Origin: JACIWG01 sp049969935 | Lineage (GTDB): Archaea > Thermoproteota > Nitrososphaeria > JACIWG01 | Reading direction: 5' to 3' | Assembly: GCA_049969935.1 (NCBI GenBank) | Contig: JBMFNX010000003.1 | Coordinates: 1-64,000 of the forward strand | DNA: 64,000 bases | In this document: one piece after another, positions 34,695-44,534 of the stretch | Position numbering within the stretch: position 1 is the first letter of the stretch | How the letters are laid out: every line of letters starts with the position of its first letter | The notes under the pieces: model-generated | The model's database searches: none | What the model was told of the DNA's origin: nothing | What the model saw: only the letters and a program-made list of their open reading frames with translations | Translations under genes and position numbers: made by a program

Positions 34695-36005
34695 TTAACC
34701 TATACTTTTTATGGTGGTGAAGATTTCCAGCAGGTTATCATGTAATAGCATTCTTGCAATATTCTTAGCTTCATCAAAACCGAACCTTCCACGGTCAACC
34801 TTATCCTGCAAAACTTCAAATATGTTCTTTCTAGCAATCTTTGAATGGCCATAGATTCCTTCAACATGCTTATAGTCTCCGCCAAAACCTATAATTTTGT
34901 TGACGGGAACCATATCCAAAAGTTCTTCTAAAGCAGATTTTGCTGATGAAGAGGATACTGCATGAAGCCAGCATAGGTCAACGTAAACGTTGGGAAAATT
35001 TTTTGCTAGAACAGCAAGCTCGCGAACATATGGATATGATCCATGGAACACATCAAATTTTACATCATAGTATTCCATGAAAAGGTTTGCAAGGTTTAGT
35101 GGATTAGAGTTGCTTACAAGGTTAAGGTTACCTTCCTGTAAGCCGGTATGGACTTGCACAGGCAACTTATGTCTACAGGCAAGTCCAAGAATTCTATGGA
35201 CCATATAATTCTGTAAAGGTCGACATTCTTCTACAGAAAGTTCGTCAGACATTGTCAGCCTTACCCCATCTGGACTTGTATATCTTATGAAGGTTTTTTC
35301 TGAACCCAAAATCTTATTTAAAACCTTTTCAGCCTCATAGAATGCTGCCTTTTCAAAGTGAATGTCTCTTCTGTATGCTAAAGCAATCTTAAATCCAACA
35401 ATCTTATCCAATATTGACTGAACTTTAATTTCCAAAGCCTTTTCAAGATCTCTTAATGAGTGAATCGGAATTTTAACGGATTCGCTTAACCTTCTAACAT
35501 CTTCCCTACTTCTTATTAGGATAAAGTCTTCAAGCCTAACAACTGGCAGAAAAAAGTTTCTATCAACTTCAACAACATCATTTATGCCATCATATATTGA
35601 TACCTTGATTTTAGCCAGGTCCTTCAATATCCATTTATATAACCCCTTCTTGTTCATAGAATTCATTTTTAGAGAAAGGTCTTCAACTGTATTCTCGTTT
35701 AATTCACTTATGCCATAAATGTCTTGTACAGCCAACTTGATGACATCAAAGTAGGATGTGTTTTTTGCCTTAACCCAATACGGTTCTATAATCTTCCAAC
35801 GTTCTTTTAAAGGCACCCTTGTATCTAGAGCACGCACATAATCTTCTACAGTAAGTCCAGCAGATATAAGGTCAGAGGAAGCATACTGTGATAGAAATAT
35901 CTGCAGTGGATCAGCTTTTGAAGAAACACGCTCATCTTCTTGAACAGTATGCTCATGTGAGTCAACTATCCACAAATTTTCTACGAAGGTTTCAAGCGAT
36001 GACAT
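34695..36005 (-). CDS. Amidohydrolase-related TIM-barrel protein
   Basis: This 436-residue protein of the amidohydrolase superfamily has the metal motif DSHEH at residues 15-19 (His17, His19), a later VQVHTGLQEG strand, FDVFHGSYPY, and an Asp in IGFGGDYKHVEG near the C-terminal end. These fit the PF04909-type or uronate-isomerase-like branch. The substrate is unknown; a decarboxylase, hydrolase or isomerase role is possible. It reads leftward with a 57-base gap from thioredoxin reductase. Confidence 0.7.
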   Translation of the reverse strand: MSSLETFVENLWIVDSHEHTVQEDERVSSKADPLQIFLSQYASSDLISAGLTVEDYVRALDTRVPLKERWKIIEPYWVKAKNTSYFDVIKLAVQDIYGISELNENTVEDLSLKMNSMNKKGLYKWILKDLAKIKVSIYDGINDVVEVDRNFFLPVVRLEDFILIRSREDVRRLSESVKIPIHSLRDLEKALEIKVQSILDKIVGFKIALAYRRDIHFEKAAFYEAEKVLNKILGSEKTFIRYTSPDGVRLTMSDELSVEECRPLQNYMVHRILGLACRHKLPVQVHTGLQEGNLNLVSNSNPLNLANLFMEYYDVKFDVFHGSYPYVRELAVLAKNFPNVYVDLCWLHAVSSSSAKSALEELLDMVPVNKIIGFGGDYKHVEGIYGHSKIARKNIFEVLQDKVDRGRFGFDEAKNIARMLLHDNLLEIFTTIKSIG

Positions 36006-36062
36006 GGTCTTAACATTAGGCTTACTGAAATAAAAGATTTTATTTTTGTAGACAGGATAATT

Positions 36063-37013
36063 TTATTTATGCCAGTCTATTGTGACAGCATGCTTGCCTG
36101 AAAGTCTCTGAACATATTCGTAGGCTGATAAAGCTGCTTTCGCACCCTCTGCAGCGGATATTACAAGCTGCTTGTATGGGGTGTTTGTTATGTCACCGCA
36201 TGCGAGAACACCTGATGTTGACGTTTCATTCCTGTTGTTAACTATTATCTGCTTCCTTTCATCGAAGGATACAATATCTTTAAATGGCTCAATATTAACT
36301 TCATAGCCCATTTCAACAAAAACACCGTCTACTGGAATAGTGTAGACACCCTTATCCTGTGACTCTAAAACTATAGCATCAACTTTAAAGGAACCCTTTA
36401 TTTCTCTAACAACTGTTCCATAAAACACTTTTATGCTTGGAGAGGCTAAAACCATTTCCACAAGCTCTCTATCGCCTGTAAGAGCAGACTTTCTCGTTAT
36501 CAAGTTTACTTCACTCGCATATTTTGCCAACAATAGTGCAGCATCAAGTGCAAAATTTCCATCTCCTACAACTATAACACGCTTATTCCTATAAAGGGGG
36601 GCATCACATGTTGCACAATATGAGACACCACTACCCTTAAACCTTTCCTCTCCAGGAACCTTTAAATCTCTTGGAACCTTTCCAGCCGCAATTATAACCG
36701 ACCTTGAAACATATTCACCCTTTAAAGTCTTAACCCTGAAATGGCCTTCCCCAACCTTTTCAACCAATTTTACTTCATCTTGTATCACTTGAGCGCCGAA
36801 GCCTAAAGCCTGCTCATACATCTTTTGAACCAATTCTAAACCACTTACCTTTTCAACTCCAGGATAATTTTCTATTTCCTTAGCCATTAAGGCTTGTCCG
36901 CCAATATCTTTGGTTATAATTAGTGTATTCATTTTCCTACGACAGGCGTATATTCCAGCTGAAAGTCCAGCCGCACCCCCTCCAACTATTATAACATCAT
37001 AGAATTCTTCCAT
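36063..37013 (-). CDS. trxB: Thioredoxin reductase-like flavoprotein
   Basis: FAD motif GGGAAGLSAG is at residues 11-20, redox-active Cys133-Ala-Thr-Cys136 in SYCATCDAP, and a second Rossmann motif GDGNFALDAAL follows. The 316 residues match low-molecular-weight TrxR. The HRRxxxR motif that binds the NADPH 2'-phosphate in bacterial enzymes is replaced by LITRKSALTG, so NADH or another donor may be used. It follows the DUF763 gene by 18 bases and may be co-transcribed. A small thioredoxin is encoded at 47.1 kb. Confidence 0.88.
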   Translation of the reverse strand: MEEFYDVIIVGGGAAGLSAGIYACRRKMNTLIITKDIGGQALMAKEIENYPGVEKVSGLELVQKMYEQALGFGAQVIQDEVKLVEKVGEGHFRVKTLKGEYVSRSVIIAAGKVPRDLKVPGEERFKGSGVSYCATCDAPLYRNKRVIVVGDGNFALDAALLLAKYASEVNLITRKSALTGDRELVEMVLASPSIKVFYGTVVREIKGSFKVDAIVLESQDKGVYTIPVDGVFVEMGYEVNIEPFKDIVSFDERKQIIVNNRNETSTSGVLACGDITNTPYKQLVISAAEGAKAALSAYEYVQRLSGKHAVTIDWHK

Positions 37014-37031
37014 AAGTCTTTCAACCTTCCC

Positions 37032-38156
37032 CTACTTATAAAAGGTTTTTGCTAAAATTGTATTCAGCCTTTTAAGAGCATATTTTTTATCTTCTAAACC
37101 AACTTCTGAACCCTCAACAGCCTCTTTAATGAAACGTATAGATTCCTCATAAGCTTTCTTGTCTATTGGGTATGGTACACCATCTTTCCCGCCAACACAA
37201 AAGCTATATTTTATCGGATCCTCCCAGTCCACTTCAGCACCATATATTAGGTTAGATATTAATGCTAGAGCGCGAATTGTACTTGGCCCAACACCATATG
37301 CCATTAAAACTTCCTCAAAATCTTTTGGCTGTATTTCATAAAGTCTTTTAACCGCGTCCCAATCAACGTTAACAGGCATAACCAAGTTTTTGATAGCAGA
37401 CTTTTTAGGCTCTGGAAGTATCCAGTCCATTAAAGTCACATGGAGTTTATCATTTAGTTCTCCAACCAAATTTTTAACTTTAACTGGCTTTTCCCTTAAG
37501 ATATCGACTATAGTCTTCTGGGCGTCAACACTCTTACTTGAAGTAAGGTTCAGTACAGCATCCTCTATTTTTTCACCAAAAAGTCCACTGTGTGGTTCCA
37601 GAACAAAAGTTTGAACTTTTTCAGAAAGCCAATGATATCTTCTAGCAAATCTATTTCCTGGGTTTAAGCCCTGCTGGACGACAGCCCAGCAGCCATCTTC
37701 TGAGATAAAGAAAGCGTGATGGTAGAGGGTGTAGCCGGCCTGTATTGCTGAAGTATCAACCTTTGCCACAATCCTACTACAGTACTTTAGTCTCTCTATT
37801 TTTTGGCTTGAAAGGGATAACTTTGAACCAAATTCTTCTATTTCATTTAAAGTTAACTTTGAAGCTCTTCCCTTTCCACCGCAGACAACTACACCATGCT
37901 CCTCTAAGTTTAGAGATTCTTTTAATGCACCAGTCAATGTAGTGGTTAAACCTGAACTATGATAGTCAAAGCCTACAGCACATCCAAGAGATTGGAAAAA
38001 GAATGGATTTGAAAGCCTTCTAAGAAGCTCTCTTTTACCAAAGTCCTGTAATATTATTTCACAGATTGCCTTCGAAAGCCTAACCATTTTCTTGAATAGC
38101 CAAGGGGGACATTTTCCATCATGCAGTGGCAGGTAGGCTACACCAGTCTTCTTCAA
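37032..38156 (-). CDS. DUF763 protein
   Basis: This 374-residue protein begins KKTGVAYLPLHDGKCPPWLF, the conserved front of DUF763, and keeps the family's HHAFF, NPGNRFARRYHW and helix-hairpin-like region (YGVGPSTIRALALI, about 288-301). The family is common in archaea and thermophilic bacteria. The helix-hairpin motif hints at nucleic-acid binding, but the function is unknown. It reads with thioredoxin reductase. Confidence 0.85.
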   Translation of the reverse strand: MKKTGVAYLPLHDGKCPPWLFKKMVRLSKAICEIILQDFGKRELLRRLSNPFFFQSLGCAVGFDYHSSGLTTTLTGALKESLNLEEHGVVVCGGKGRASKLTLNEIEEFGSKLSLSSQKIERLKYCSRIVAKVDTSAIQAGYTLYHHAFFISEDGCWAVVQQGLNPGNRFARRYHWLSEKVQTFVLEPHSGLFGEKIEDAVLNLTSSKSVDAQKTIVDILREKPVKVKNLVGELNDKLHVTLMDWILPEPKKSAIKNLVMPVNVDWDAVKRLYEIQPKDFEEVLMAYGVGPSTIRALALISNLIYGAEVDWEDPIKYSFCVGGKDGVPYPIDKKAYEESIRFIKEAVEGSEVGLEDKKYALKRLNTILAKTFYK

Positions 38157-38247
38157 TTAAATTTTACACCATCATACTATCCTTTAAACTTTATTTTAGT
38201 GCCGAAGATAAAATCTTTTCGCATAAACTTTTGAAACAGACAACCTA

Positions 38248-38821
38248 TTATTTATTAAATAAGATTTGTAAGACGCCTACAATTATGAAAATAATTGGTA
38301 TAATCAATTTGATTCTCTTAACAGGAAACATTTCTATAAGCTTACTGCCCAAGAACAAGGTTATTGAAGATATTGTCACCAACGCCAACATCGCACCTGA
38401 AATAATTTGTAGAGGATTATTGAATACTGCAGCGAGAGCTATAACCATAAGTTGAGTCTTATCACCCATTTCTGTTGTAGAAATAAGTGCAAGTGATGCA
38501 AGAAACGGGGACCTTTTATTGTCTGTTGGACAAAATTCTTCATCCTTCCTAATATAAAAGTATATTCCAAAAATTATGAAGACAATACCTGCAAAAATTC
38601 TAACAAGTTGAAGGGGAATAAAAGATGTTAAGATTAAGCCTAAAACTACTGCTATTGAGTCTACAAAAAGAAAGCCTAAACTTGTACCCAAAATTATTGG
38701 AAGAAACCTCTTATATCTCATGTAAAGTGCGAGTGTACAAAGCTGAGTTTTATCCCCGAACTCGGCTAGGAAGACGGTTCCTAAAGTGAAGAAAAAAGGG
38801 TATAAGTCCGTATTACATCAT
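38248..38821 (-). CDS. GDT1/TMEM165 (UPF0016) family cation transporter, with a 5' frame break
   Basis: The family has two repeats, each with an E-x-G-D-K/R-T motif, and carries Mn or Ca. The second motif, EMGDKTQL, is in the frame that runs from an internal ATG at 38721. The first, AEFGDKTQL, lies upstream of that ATG in the same open frame, which reaches 38818 but has no ATG, GTG or TTG. An ATG-ATG at 38821-38816 is out of frame by one base: removing one T in ATGATGTAAT gives MMNTDLYPFF and a complete protein of about 190 residues. So there is a sequence error, a mutation, or a non-standard start. Confidence 0.75.
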
Positions 38822-38890
38822 CTTAACCCTCTTCTAAAAATAATTTAAAAGTTTAAAACAAGTGATTGAAAATAGTTGTAACGTGATATT

Positions 38891-39310
38891 TTGTTGAATG
38901 ACCTATGGATAGCAAGAGAACATTTGCTTAAAAATGACCTTTCATTCGTTATCGTAAAGAATGGTGAAATCCTATTCGAGAGTAGAGAGGGTGGAGTAAG
39001 GAAAATTTTGGAGACTGTCAGAGACCATGGGCAAAAGCTTGTAAACTCTGCATTAGCTGACAAGGTTGTTGGTAAGGCAGTGATGCTTATTGCATTAAAA
39101 GTTGGATTCGATTCAATATATGCAAAAATCTTGAGTAAAAGTGCTTTAGATATTGCTTCGAAAGCGAATAAAAGTCTAGTATATGATGAGGTTGTGGAAT
39201 TTATAGTGAACAGGGATGGAACAGACATCTGCCCGTTCGAGAAGAGTGTAAAATTTGTAGAAGATCCTGAAATCGCGTATAATATTTTATGTAAGATGGT
39301 GTTCAAATGA
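38891..39310 (+). CDS. DUF1893 protein
   Basis: This 139-residue protein matches DUF1893: the NDLSFVIVKNGEILFES front and the DGTDICPFEKSV tail are typical, with a single conserved Cys in the tail. The family resembles cytidine-deaminase-fold proteins but lacks an established activity. I use the TTG at 38891, which has GTGAT five bases upstream; no in-frame ATG precedes the conserved part. It is convergent with the Hsp20 gene. Confidence 0.75.
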   Translation: MLNDLWIAREHLLKNDLSFVIVKNGEILFESREGGVRKILETVRDHGQKLVNSALADKVVGKAVMLIALKVGFDSIYAKILSKSALDIASKANKSLVYDEVVEFIVNRDGTDICPFEKSVKFVEDPEIAYNILCKMVFK

Positions 39311-39316
39311 TGTTAT

Positions 39317-39808
39317 TCAAACCTTTTTAATTGAAATTTCAAGGATACCGTTCTTGTAAGTTGATTTTAAGGTTTTAGGATCCACTTTTGAAGGCAAGCG
39401 TATAATTTTACTATAGCTTCTTACATCATCAACCTTTATCTTTAATACATCTTCTTCTAACTCTAATTTTATATTATCTTCTGACAGGCCAGGCAGTTCA
39501 GCTATAATCCTTACCTCATCACTTCTTTCAAAAACATCTACTACATGCTCCATTTCTTTACCTTCATTTAAAGAGCTTCTTAAGTTAATGTTGCCAAATT
39601 CTTTAATCGAAGGTTTACCGTCGGGGCCTATAGTTATACTGTAACCGTATAGGAAGGGGCCTAATTTAGGCTCATTCTGAAAACCTTTTGAAGCATCATT
39701 GGATTCATATTGTTTGAAAGCTTCTTCAAAAATTTTATCAATTACCCTAAAAAATTCATCAAAATACCTTTTTCTCTTATTGAACCATGTATCGAAATCG
39801 TCGCTCAA
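39317..39808 (-). CDS. Small heat-shock protein, Hsp20/alpha-crystallin
   Basis: This 163-residue chaperone has an alpha-crystallin domain in its C-terminal 85 residues (VRIIAELPGLSEDNIKLEL, ending in YKNGILEISIKKV). A Phe/Tyr-rich, charged N-terminal arm would drive oligomer formation. The GILEI motif near the end is the family hallmark. It is a single gene and likely stress-induced. Confidence 0.92.
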   Translation of the reverse strand: MSDDFDTWFNKRKRYFDEFFRVIDKIFEEAFKQYESNDASKGFQNEPKLGPFLYGYSITIGPDGKPSIKEFGNINLRSSLNEGKEMEHVVDVFERSDEVRIIAELPGLSEDNIKLELEEDVLKIKVDDVRSYSKIIRLPSKVDPKTLKSTYKNGILEISIKKV

Positions 39809-39865
39809 TTTATCTAGTCTAATAGGAGACTATAACATGTTATAAACTTTTTCAAACCTTTTAAA

Positions 39866-41218
39866 TTATTGTTGAAGCCGCCTTATTATTTCATTTGCCA
39901 CTATCAGTCCTGAAGCTGAAGCTTGAACAAGGCCTCTTGAGACACCGGCACCATCACCTATGGTGAACAGGTTTTTAACCTCAGTTTCAAGGCATTTTGA
40001 AAGCTTAAGTCTTGAAGAGTAAAATTTTACCTCTATACCGTAGAGGAGGGTGTGATTAGAGTATACTCCTGGTGCAAGCTTGTCGAGAGACTTGAGCATC
40101 TCCTTTATGTCAGTTAAGTATCTTCCAGGTAGAACAAAACTTAGGTCTCCTGGTCGGGCTGTCTTTAAAGTTGGGGTGACAATACTTCTTGAAATACGTT
40201 CTTCAGTTGACCTTCGACCAATCTCTAAGTCGCCTAAACGTTGTATCATTACACCATTCACTAGAAGGTTTGCTAGTTTAGCAATATACTTTCCATAGCC
40301 TATTGGATCCCTGAATGGTTCCGTAAACTGTGTGCTAACGAGTACAGCAAAGTTTGTATTCTCAGACTTTTTTGTCTGATAGCTGTGGCCATTTACTGTT
40401 ATTAGATCGTTTATTCTTTCCTCTACAACATAACCGTATGGATTTACACAGAATGTTCTCACCTTATCATCAAAGGACTTTGAGTAGTATACTAGCTTTG
40501 GCTCATATAAAACTGAGGTTAGAGGTTCAAGGACCTCAGCTGGAACCTCGACCCTAACACCTAAGTCTACAGGGTTAACGCTTGAACTTAACCCTAACCT
40601 TTCAGCCTCCCTCTTAAGCCAGTCAGCACCACTTCTACCTGGAGCGAGTACAACAAAGTCTGCATCAATTTTCCTATCATCAACTGTAACAACACCTTTA
40701 ACGCGACCATTTTCTGTGATAACATGCTTGACTTCAGTTTCCATAAATATGTCCACATTTTTTTCCAAATCCTTTCTAATATTCTGAAGTATTTTCGGGC
40801 AAAGGTCAGTTCCTAGATGACGTAATTTACTTGGAATAAGCCTAAAGTCAGCTTTAGCTGCATCTCTCATTATTTTAAGTATACGGTCTTCATCTACGCC
40901 ATAAACTTTTTCTGGAGCACCGTAGGCCAAAAAGATTTTGTCAACCTTTTCCATAATCTGGACAAGCTCCTTTTCTTCAACATAATCTATCAACCATCCT
41001 CCAGTTTCTGTAGAAAATGTTAGTTTCCCGTCACTGAAGGCTCCAGCGCCACCCCAGCCACAGTATATTCCATCCGACGAAGACTTTAACCTTTTATCCA
41101 AGTCTTTACCCTTATCTATAATCGTAACCCTAACTGAACCATTTTTTGAAAGCTCAAGTGCAGTAAATATTCCAGCTGGACCCGCTCCAACAATCAGCAC
41201 ATGCTTTTTCGAATGCAA
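39866..41218 (-). CDS. FAD-dependent dehydrogenase (COG2509-like)
   Basis: This 450-residue flavoprotein has the Rossmann motif VGAGPAGI near residues 10-16, a GWGGAGAFSDGKL block near 53-65, LAPGRSG, and a C-terminal IGDGAGVSRGL FAD contact. The combination matches the uncharacterised FAD-dependent dehydrogenases of COG2509, found near sulfide-quinone- or geranylgeranyl-type reductases in trees. The substrate is unknown. It is divergent from the M20 peptidase gene. Confidence 0.8.
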   Translation of the reverse strand: MHSKKHVLIVGAGPAGIFTALELSKNGSVRVTIIDKGKDLDKRLKSSSDGIYCGWGGAGAFSDGKLTFSTETGGWLIDYVEEKELVQIMEKVDKIFLAYGAPEKVYGVDEDRILKIMRDAAKADFRLIPSKLRHLGTDLCPKILQNIRKDLEKNVDIFMETEVKHVITENGRVKGVVTVDDRKIDADFVVLAPGRSGADWLKREAERLGLSSSVNPVDLGVRVEVPAEVLEPLTSVLYEPKLVYYSKSFDDKVRTFCVNPYGYVVEERINDLITVNGHSYQTKKSENTNFAVLVSTQFTEPFRDPIGYGKYIAKLANLLVNGVMIQRLGDLEIGRRSTEERISRSIVTPTLKTARPGDLSFVLPGRYLTDIKEMLKSLDKLAPGVYSNHTLLYGIEVKFYSSRLKLSKCLETEVKNLFTIGDGAGVSRGLVQASASGLIVANEIIRRLQQ

Positions 41219-41315
41219 ACCCAGATTTCTCCAAGGGCAAATTCAAGGAACATCTTATTTAAAAATATTTTATGTAAAGAAATATTTATTTAAAAGATTT
41301 GTAGAAAGACAAACC

Positions 41316-42494
41316 ATGGAAGATATTGAGTATGAGATAAATGTTCTCAAAAAAATTGTTTCATATAACACCGATTCTGTGACAAAATCATACTATCTCG
41401 AATGTGCTGAGGCAATTGCAGATGAGGCTGAGAAGATAGGGTTGAAGACTGAAATTTATGATGCAAGACATAAGGCGAAGGATGGTCTGCCAAGACCAAA
41501 TGTTGTAGCAACACTAGATGTTGGAGCACAAAAGACAATCTTGTGCATAGCACACTATGATATTGTACCAGCTGGAAACGGATGGAAATATGATCCCTTC
41601 ACGTTAACCGTGGAAGGGGGAAGAGCTTATGGTAGAGGGGCTGCTGACGATAAAAGTGCGATAGCAACATTACTTGGAGTCGCGAGGAAAGTGGGTAAAA
41701 GTGCTAAAATGAACATGAAGATTCTTGCTACAGCAGACGAGGAAGTAGGAGGTGAACTTGGATTAGGTTATCTTATAAACGATGTGGGAATAAGTGGGGA
41801 TGAGGCATTAATTGTGGATGCTGGAACAGAAATACTGTCTATTGGAGCTAGTGGCATAGTTTCTGGGACAATAACTGTTAAGGGTATTCAGGGACATGCA
41901 GGATATCCTCATAAGGCCTTGAATGCTGTAGAAGGATTATGTAAGCTTGTCACAAATTTGGAAAAATTTAAAAGTTTTAGAGAAAATAAGCTTTCAAAAT
42001 TTGATGCACCTCCAGGCTCATACAAGCCTAAAGTTTGGGGAAGGTTTTCAGTGACAATGCTTCAGGCTGGAATGAAAAGCAATATTATACCTGGTTCTGC
42101 AACAGCAACCTTTGATATGAGATTATTGCCAGAAGAGGATGAAGATAAGGCGAGAATGGAGTTGGAGGAGTTTATCTCTAAAGTCGACCTCGGTGACCCA
42201 AGATATAAGGTTGAACTGAATATAAGTTTAAGTGGAGGAAACTATTTCACAGACCCTAGCCTACCTCTTGTCCAAAACTTTAGAGCAGCAATAGAAAAGG
42301 TGACAGGCAAAACTATTCCTATAGCGGCTGAGCTTGGTGGTAACGATGGAAGGTATACTAGTGCTAAAGGTATTCCAACAATATGCTATGGGCCCATAAG
42401 AAATGATACAAACTTTCACGGCGTTAACGAGTTCGTTTGGCTTGAGGATATAAAAAGTGTTAGGGATGCGATCTGCTGGTACCTAACACATTAG
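41316..42494 (+). CDS. M20 family metallohydrolase (ArgE/DapE/ACY1-like)
   Basis: This 392-residue dizinc hydrolase has the ligands His80 and Asp82 in AHYDIVP, Asp111 in GAADDK, and the catalytic/ligand Glu pair at 142-143 in DEEVGGE; a late His in NFHGVNE completes the set. The dimerisation domain lies between. Members remove acyl or succinyl groups from amino acids or cut dipeptides. No Arg or Lys biosynthesis genes are adjacent, so a general carboxypeptidase role is possible. Confidence 0.88.
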   Translation: MEDIEYEINVLKKIVSYNTDSVTKSYYLECAEAIADEAEKIGLKTEIYDARHKAKDGLPRPNVVATLDVGAQKTILCIAHYDIVPAGNGWKYDPFTLTVEGGRAYGRGAADDKSAIATLLGVARKVGKSAKMNMKILATADEEVGGELGLGYLINDVGISGDEALIVDAGTEILSIGASGIVSGTITVKGIQGHAGYPHKALNAVEGLCKLVTNLEKFKSFRENKLSKFDAPPGSYKPKVWGRFSVTMLQAGMKSNIIPGSATATFDMRLLPEEDEDKARMELEEFISKVDLGDPRYKVELNISLSGGNYFTDPSLPLVQNFRAAIEKVTGKTIPIAAELGGNDGRYTSAKGIPTICYGPIRNDTNFHGVNEFVWLEDIKSVRDAICWYLTH

Positions 42495-42498
42495 CCCT

Positions 42499-44067
42499 TT
42501 ACCTTCTTAAGATTTCGGTTTCCATAGGCTTTATGGGCTTATCCGGGTCATAGCCCATTTCTATTCCCCAGCTTCTTATCGCCCTAAGAAGAGCCCATAT
42601 CCCAAATTTCGCTATCGGTGGAAATATTATTTTTCCTACAGGATTATTCTTTAATATCATTGGCAGGCTTGAATCAATTTCCTTTGCTATATGCTTCCAT
42701 GCAGTATAAATTAGAAGAAACCTTTCCTCAGTCATAGATTCAGAAATATTAAAGAAACTTTCATTTCTCAAGACACCCAGTGGTATGAAGGCTAAAGGTG
42801 TTACCGTGAAATGGGCTCTTGAACCAAGCTTCTCCATTAGAAACTTTTCCATCGCCAAAATTAGGGCGGCTGTTTCAAGCACATCATCTTTTGATTCACC
42901 CGGTAAACCTATCATGAGGGTGTAGGCTGGGAACCAGAAGTTTCTGTTTAAAATATATGTTCCCTCCATTATAATTTTTGGCCACTCTTCTGGAGAAAAT
43001 GGTTTAACCTTGTTTGCCATATACTTTTTCATAAGCGATGGTGAAGCTGTCTCCATGCCCACTTGTATTCCAACCCATTTTTCAGAATTTGCGCCGACGA
43101 CTTTGGAAATGTTTTCCACCATCAATGGGTCAGCTGCGACGGGAGCGATGCTTCCATGTGTTGGATTAACATACTTTATACCCTTCAAGCTCATGACACT
43201 TCTGAAGAGGCCTACTACTTCCTCAGAGTTTGGATAAAAGTTTCGAAAATCTCTAAGCTTGTACAAGAAAATGTCTTCGCTATGAAGCCAACCATGACAT
43301 ATTCCATGCTTCAGGTTAACCTTAACTTCATCCAATATTTTTTCATCTGAAATAAAGCGTACAGCCCTTAGGTTGGGTTCACAAAACTTACAGTTTCTTC
43401 CACAGCCTCTCATGACTTCAACCATGCCCTTATATGAGGGGTTAACTATGGTTGATATTTCCTCAACCTTCGGAAAATTTTTAACCTGTATTACTTCTGG
43501 AGCGTTGCCTTGAACTATTTGTTCAAATATGTCGTTTATAACATGGTCCGTTTCCCCCACAACAACGTGGTCAACACCGAGTTCCCTCCATTTTCCAGTT
43601 AAAGCAAGCTGCCAGCTTCCTGGACCGCCAACAACAATCTTGTACCTGTACCCACGTTTTATTCTCATAACATTTAAGCCTTTGACGAGTTCAGTAAACT
43701 TTTTCTTGCTATAGGATGTCAGTAGACCTCCGAATGTGAACATCATAGAGACAGGGCCTAAACCGAGGGGGTCCATTGTGGAGACACCAACGATATCCGT
43801 TCGATCGTCAACAAACTTCTGAATATGGGAAGGATGAACTATAGTAACATCTGATATATTCAAACGTTTTAGTAGTGATGCTTCAACCTTTCTAATAGAA
43901 TATGGGGCAACCTTTAGCACACCATCTTTGTGCTCAAGCTGCGTATTTAGGATATTGAATATGAGTGATGGAACCTTCTCTGATGGCGCACATGGTAGAA
44001 AGTCTAGGAGTGGTATGTCCCTATATGTTCCAGTTAAGGTTTCATCGCATGTTAAGACTGTTTTCAT
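42499..44067 (-). CDS. Radical SAM protein with B12-binding-like N-terminus
   Basis: The first 200 residues form an alpha/beta domain with VGVSTMDPLGLGP and VVGGPGSWQ, as in the cobalamin-binding region of B12 radical SAM enzymes, though no DxHxxG motif is present. The radical SAM motif is CGRNCKFC (Cys222, 226, 229). The barrel contains QVGMETASP. At 522 residues it matches many archaeal members of unknown function. Ten bases separate it from the upstream winged-helix gene on the same strand, which may regulate it. Confidence 0.8.
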   Translation of the reverse strand: MKTVLTCDETLTGTYRDIPLLDFLPCAPSEKVPSLIFNILNTQLEHKDGVLKVAPYSIRKVEASLLKRLNISDVTIVHPSHIQKFVDDRTDIVGVSTMDPLGLGPVSMMFTFGGLLTSYSKKKFTELVKGLNVMRIKRGYRYKIVVGGPGSWQLALTGKWRELGVDHVVVGETDHVINDIFEQIVQGNAPEVIQVKNFPKVEEISTIVNPSYKGMVEVMRGCGRNCKFCEPNLRAVRFISDEKILDEVKVNLKHGICHGWLHSEDIFLYKLRDFRNFYPNSEEVVGLFRSVMSLKGIKYVNPTHGSIAPVAADPLMVENISKVVGANSEKWVGIQVGMETASPSLMKKYMANKVKPFSPEEWPKIIMEGTYILNRNFWFPAYTLMIGLPGESKDDVLETAALILAMEKFLMEKLGSRAHFTVTPLAFIPLGVLRNESFFNISESMTEERFLLIYTAWKHIAKEIDSSLPMILKNNPVGKIIFPPIAKFGIWALLRAIRSWGIEMGYDPDKPIKPMETEILRR

Positions 44068-44077
44068 ACAAATTCAC

Positions 44078-44479
44078 CTACAGAATGTTAAGGATTAGGT
44101 TGGAAACCAACTTTGATAGACGAAGTTTAAGATAATTTTTTAGAACATCATCTCTTGTTTCACGAATTTTATTAGAATATATGTGGATTAGGGACGTGAG
44201 CTCGTTCATCGGATCCTTTAAAGTGATTTCCTCATGCGCTCTCATTTCCTCGATTAAGGTCTTTATTTTTGAACTTAACTTGAAAATCTTTTTCTGGCTA
44301 TGAAACCTGTCACGTTCAATGCTGACAATATTATTTTTTGCAAGAGTGTCCAGAGCCTTGATTAGGGTTACTCTCGAAATTTTTCCACGCAGCTTTGACG
44401 CTAGCCTATTAAATGATATTCCTTCAACATGATATGATAGTTCATCCAATATTGTGGCATGAACTTGGTTTAGCCGCAC
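44078..44479 (-). CDS. Winged-helix DNA-binding protein
   Basis: The first 70 of 133 residues fit a winged helix-turn-helix: VHATILDELSYHVEGISFNR, then SRVTLIKALDTLAKNNIVSI with the recognition helix at SRVTLIKALDTLAK. The C-terminal half is helical and may form a dimer. It is the first gene of a two-gene unit with the B12-type radical SAM. It is a likely transcription factor; the target is unknown. Confidence 0.6.
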   Translation of the reverse strand: MRLNQVHATILDELSYHVEGISFNRLASKLRGKISRVTLIKALDTLAKNNIVSIERDRFHSQKKIFKLSSKIKTLIEEMRAHEEITLKDPMNELTSLIHIYSNKIRETRDDVLKNYLKLRLSKLVSNLILNIL

Positions 44480-44534
44480 AAACTGGTGTAAGATTATACT
44501 GGTATATTAGTTTATCGGTAACCTTTGGATACAG

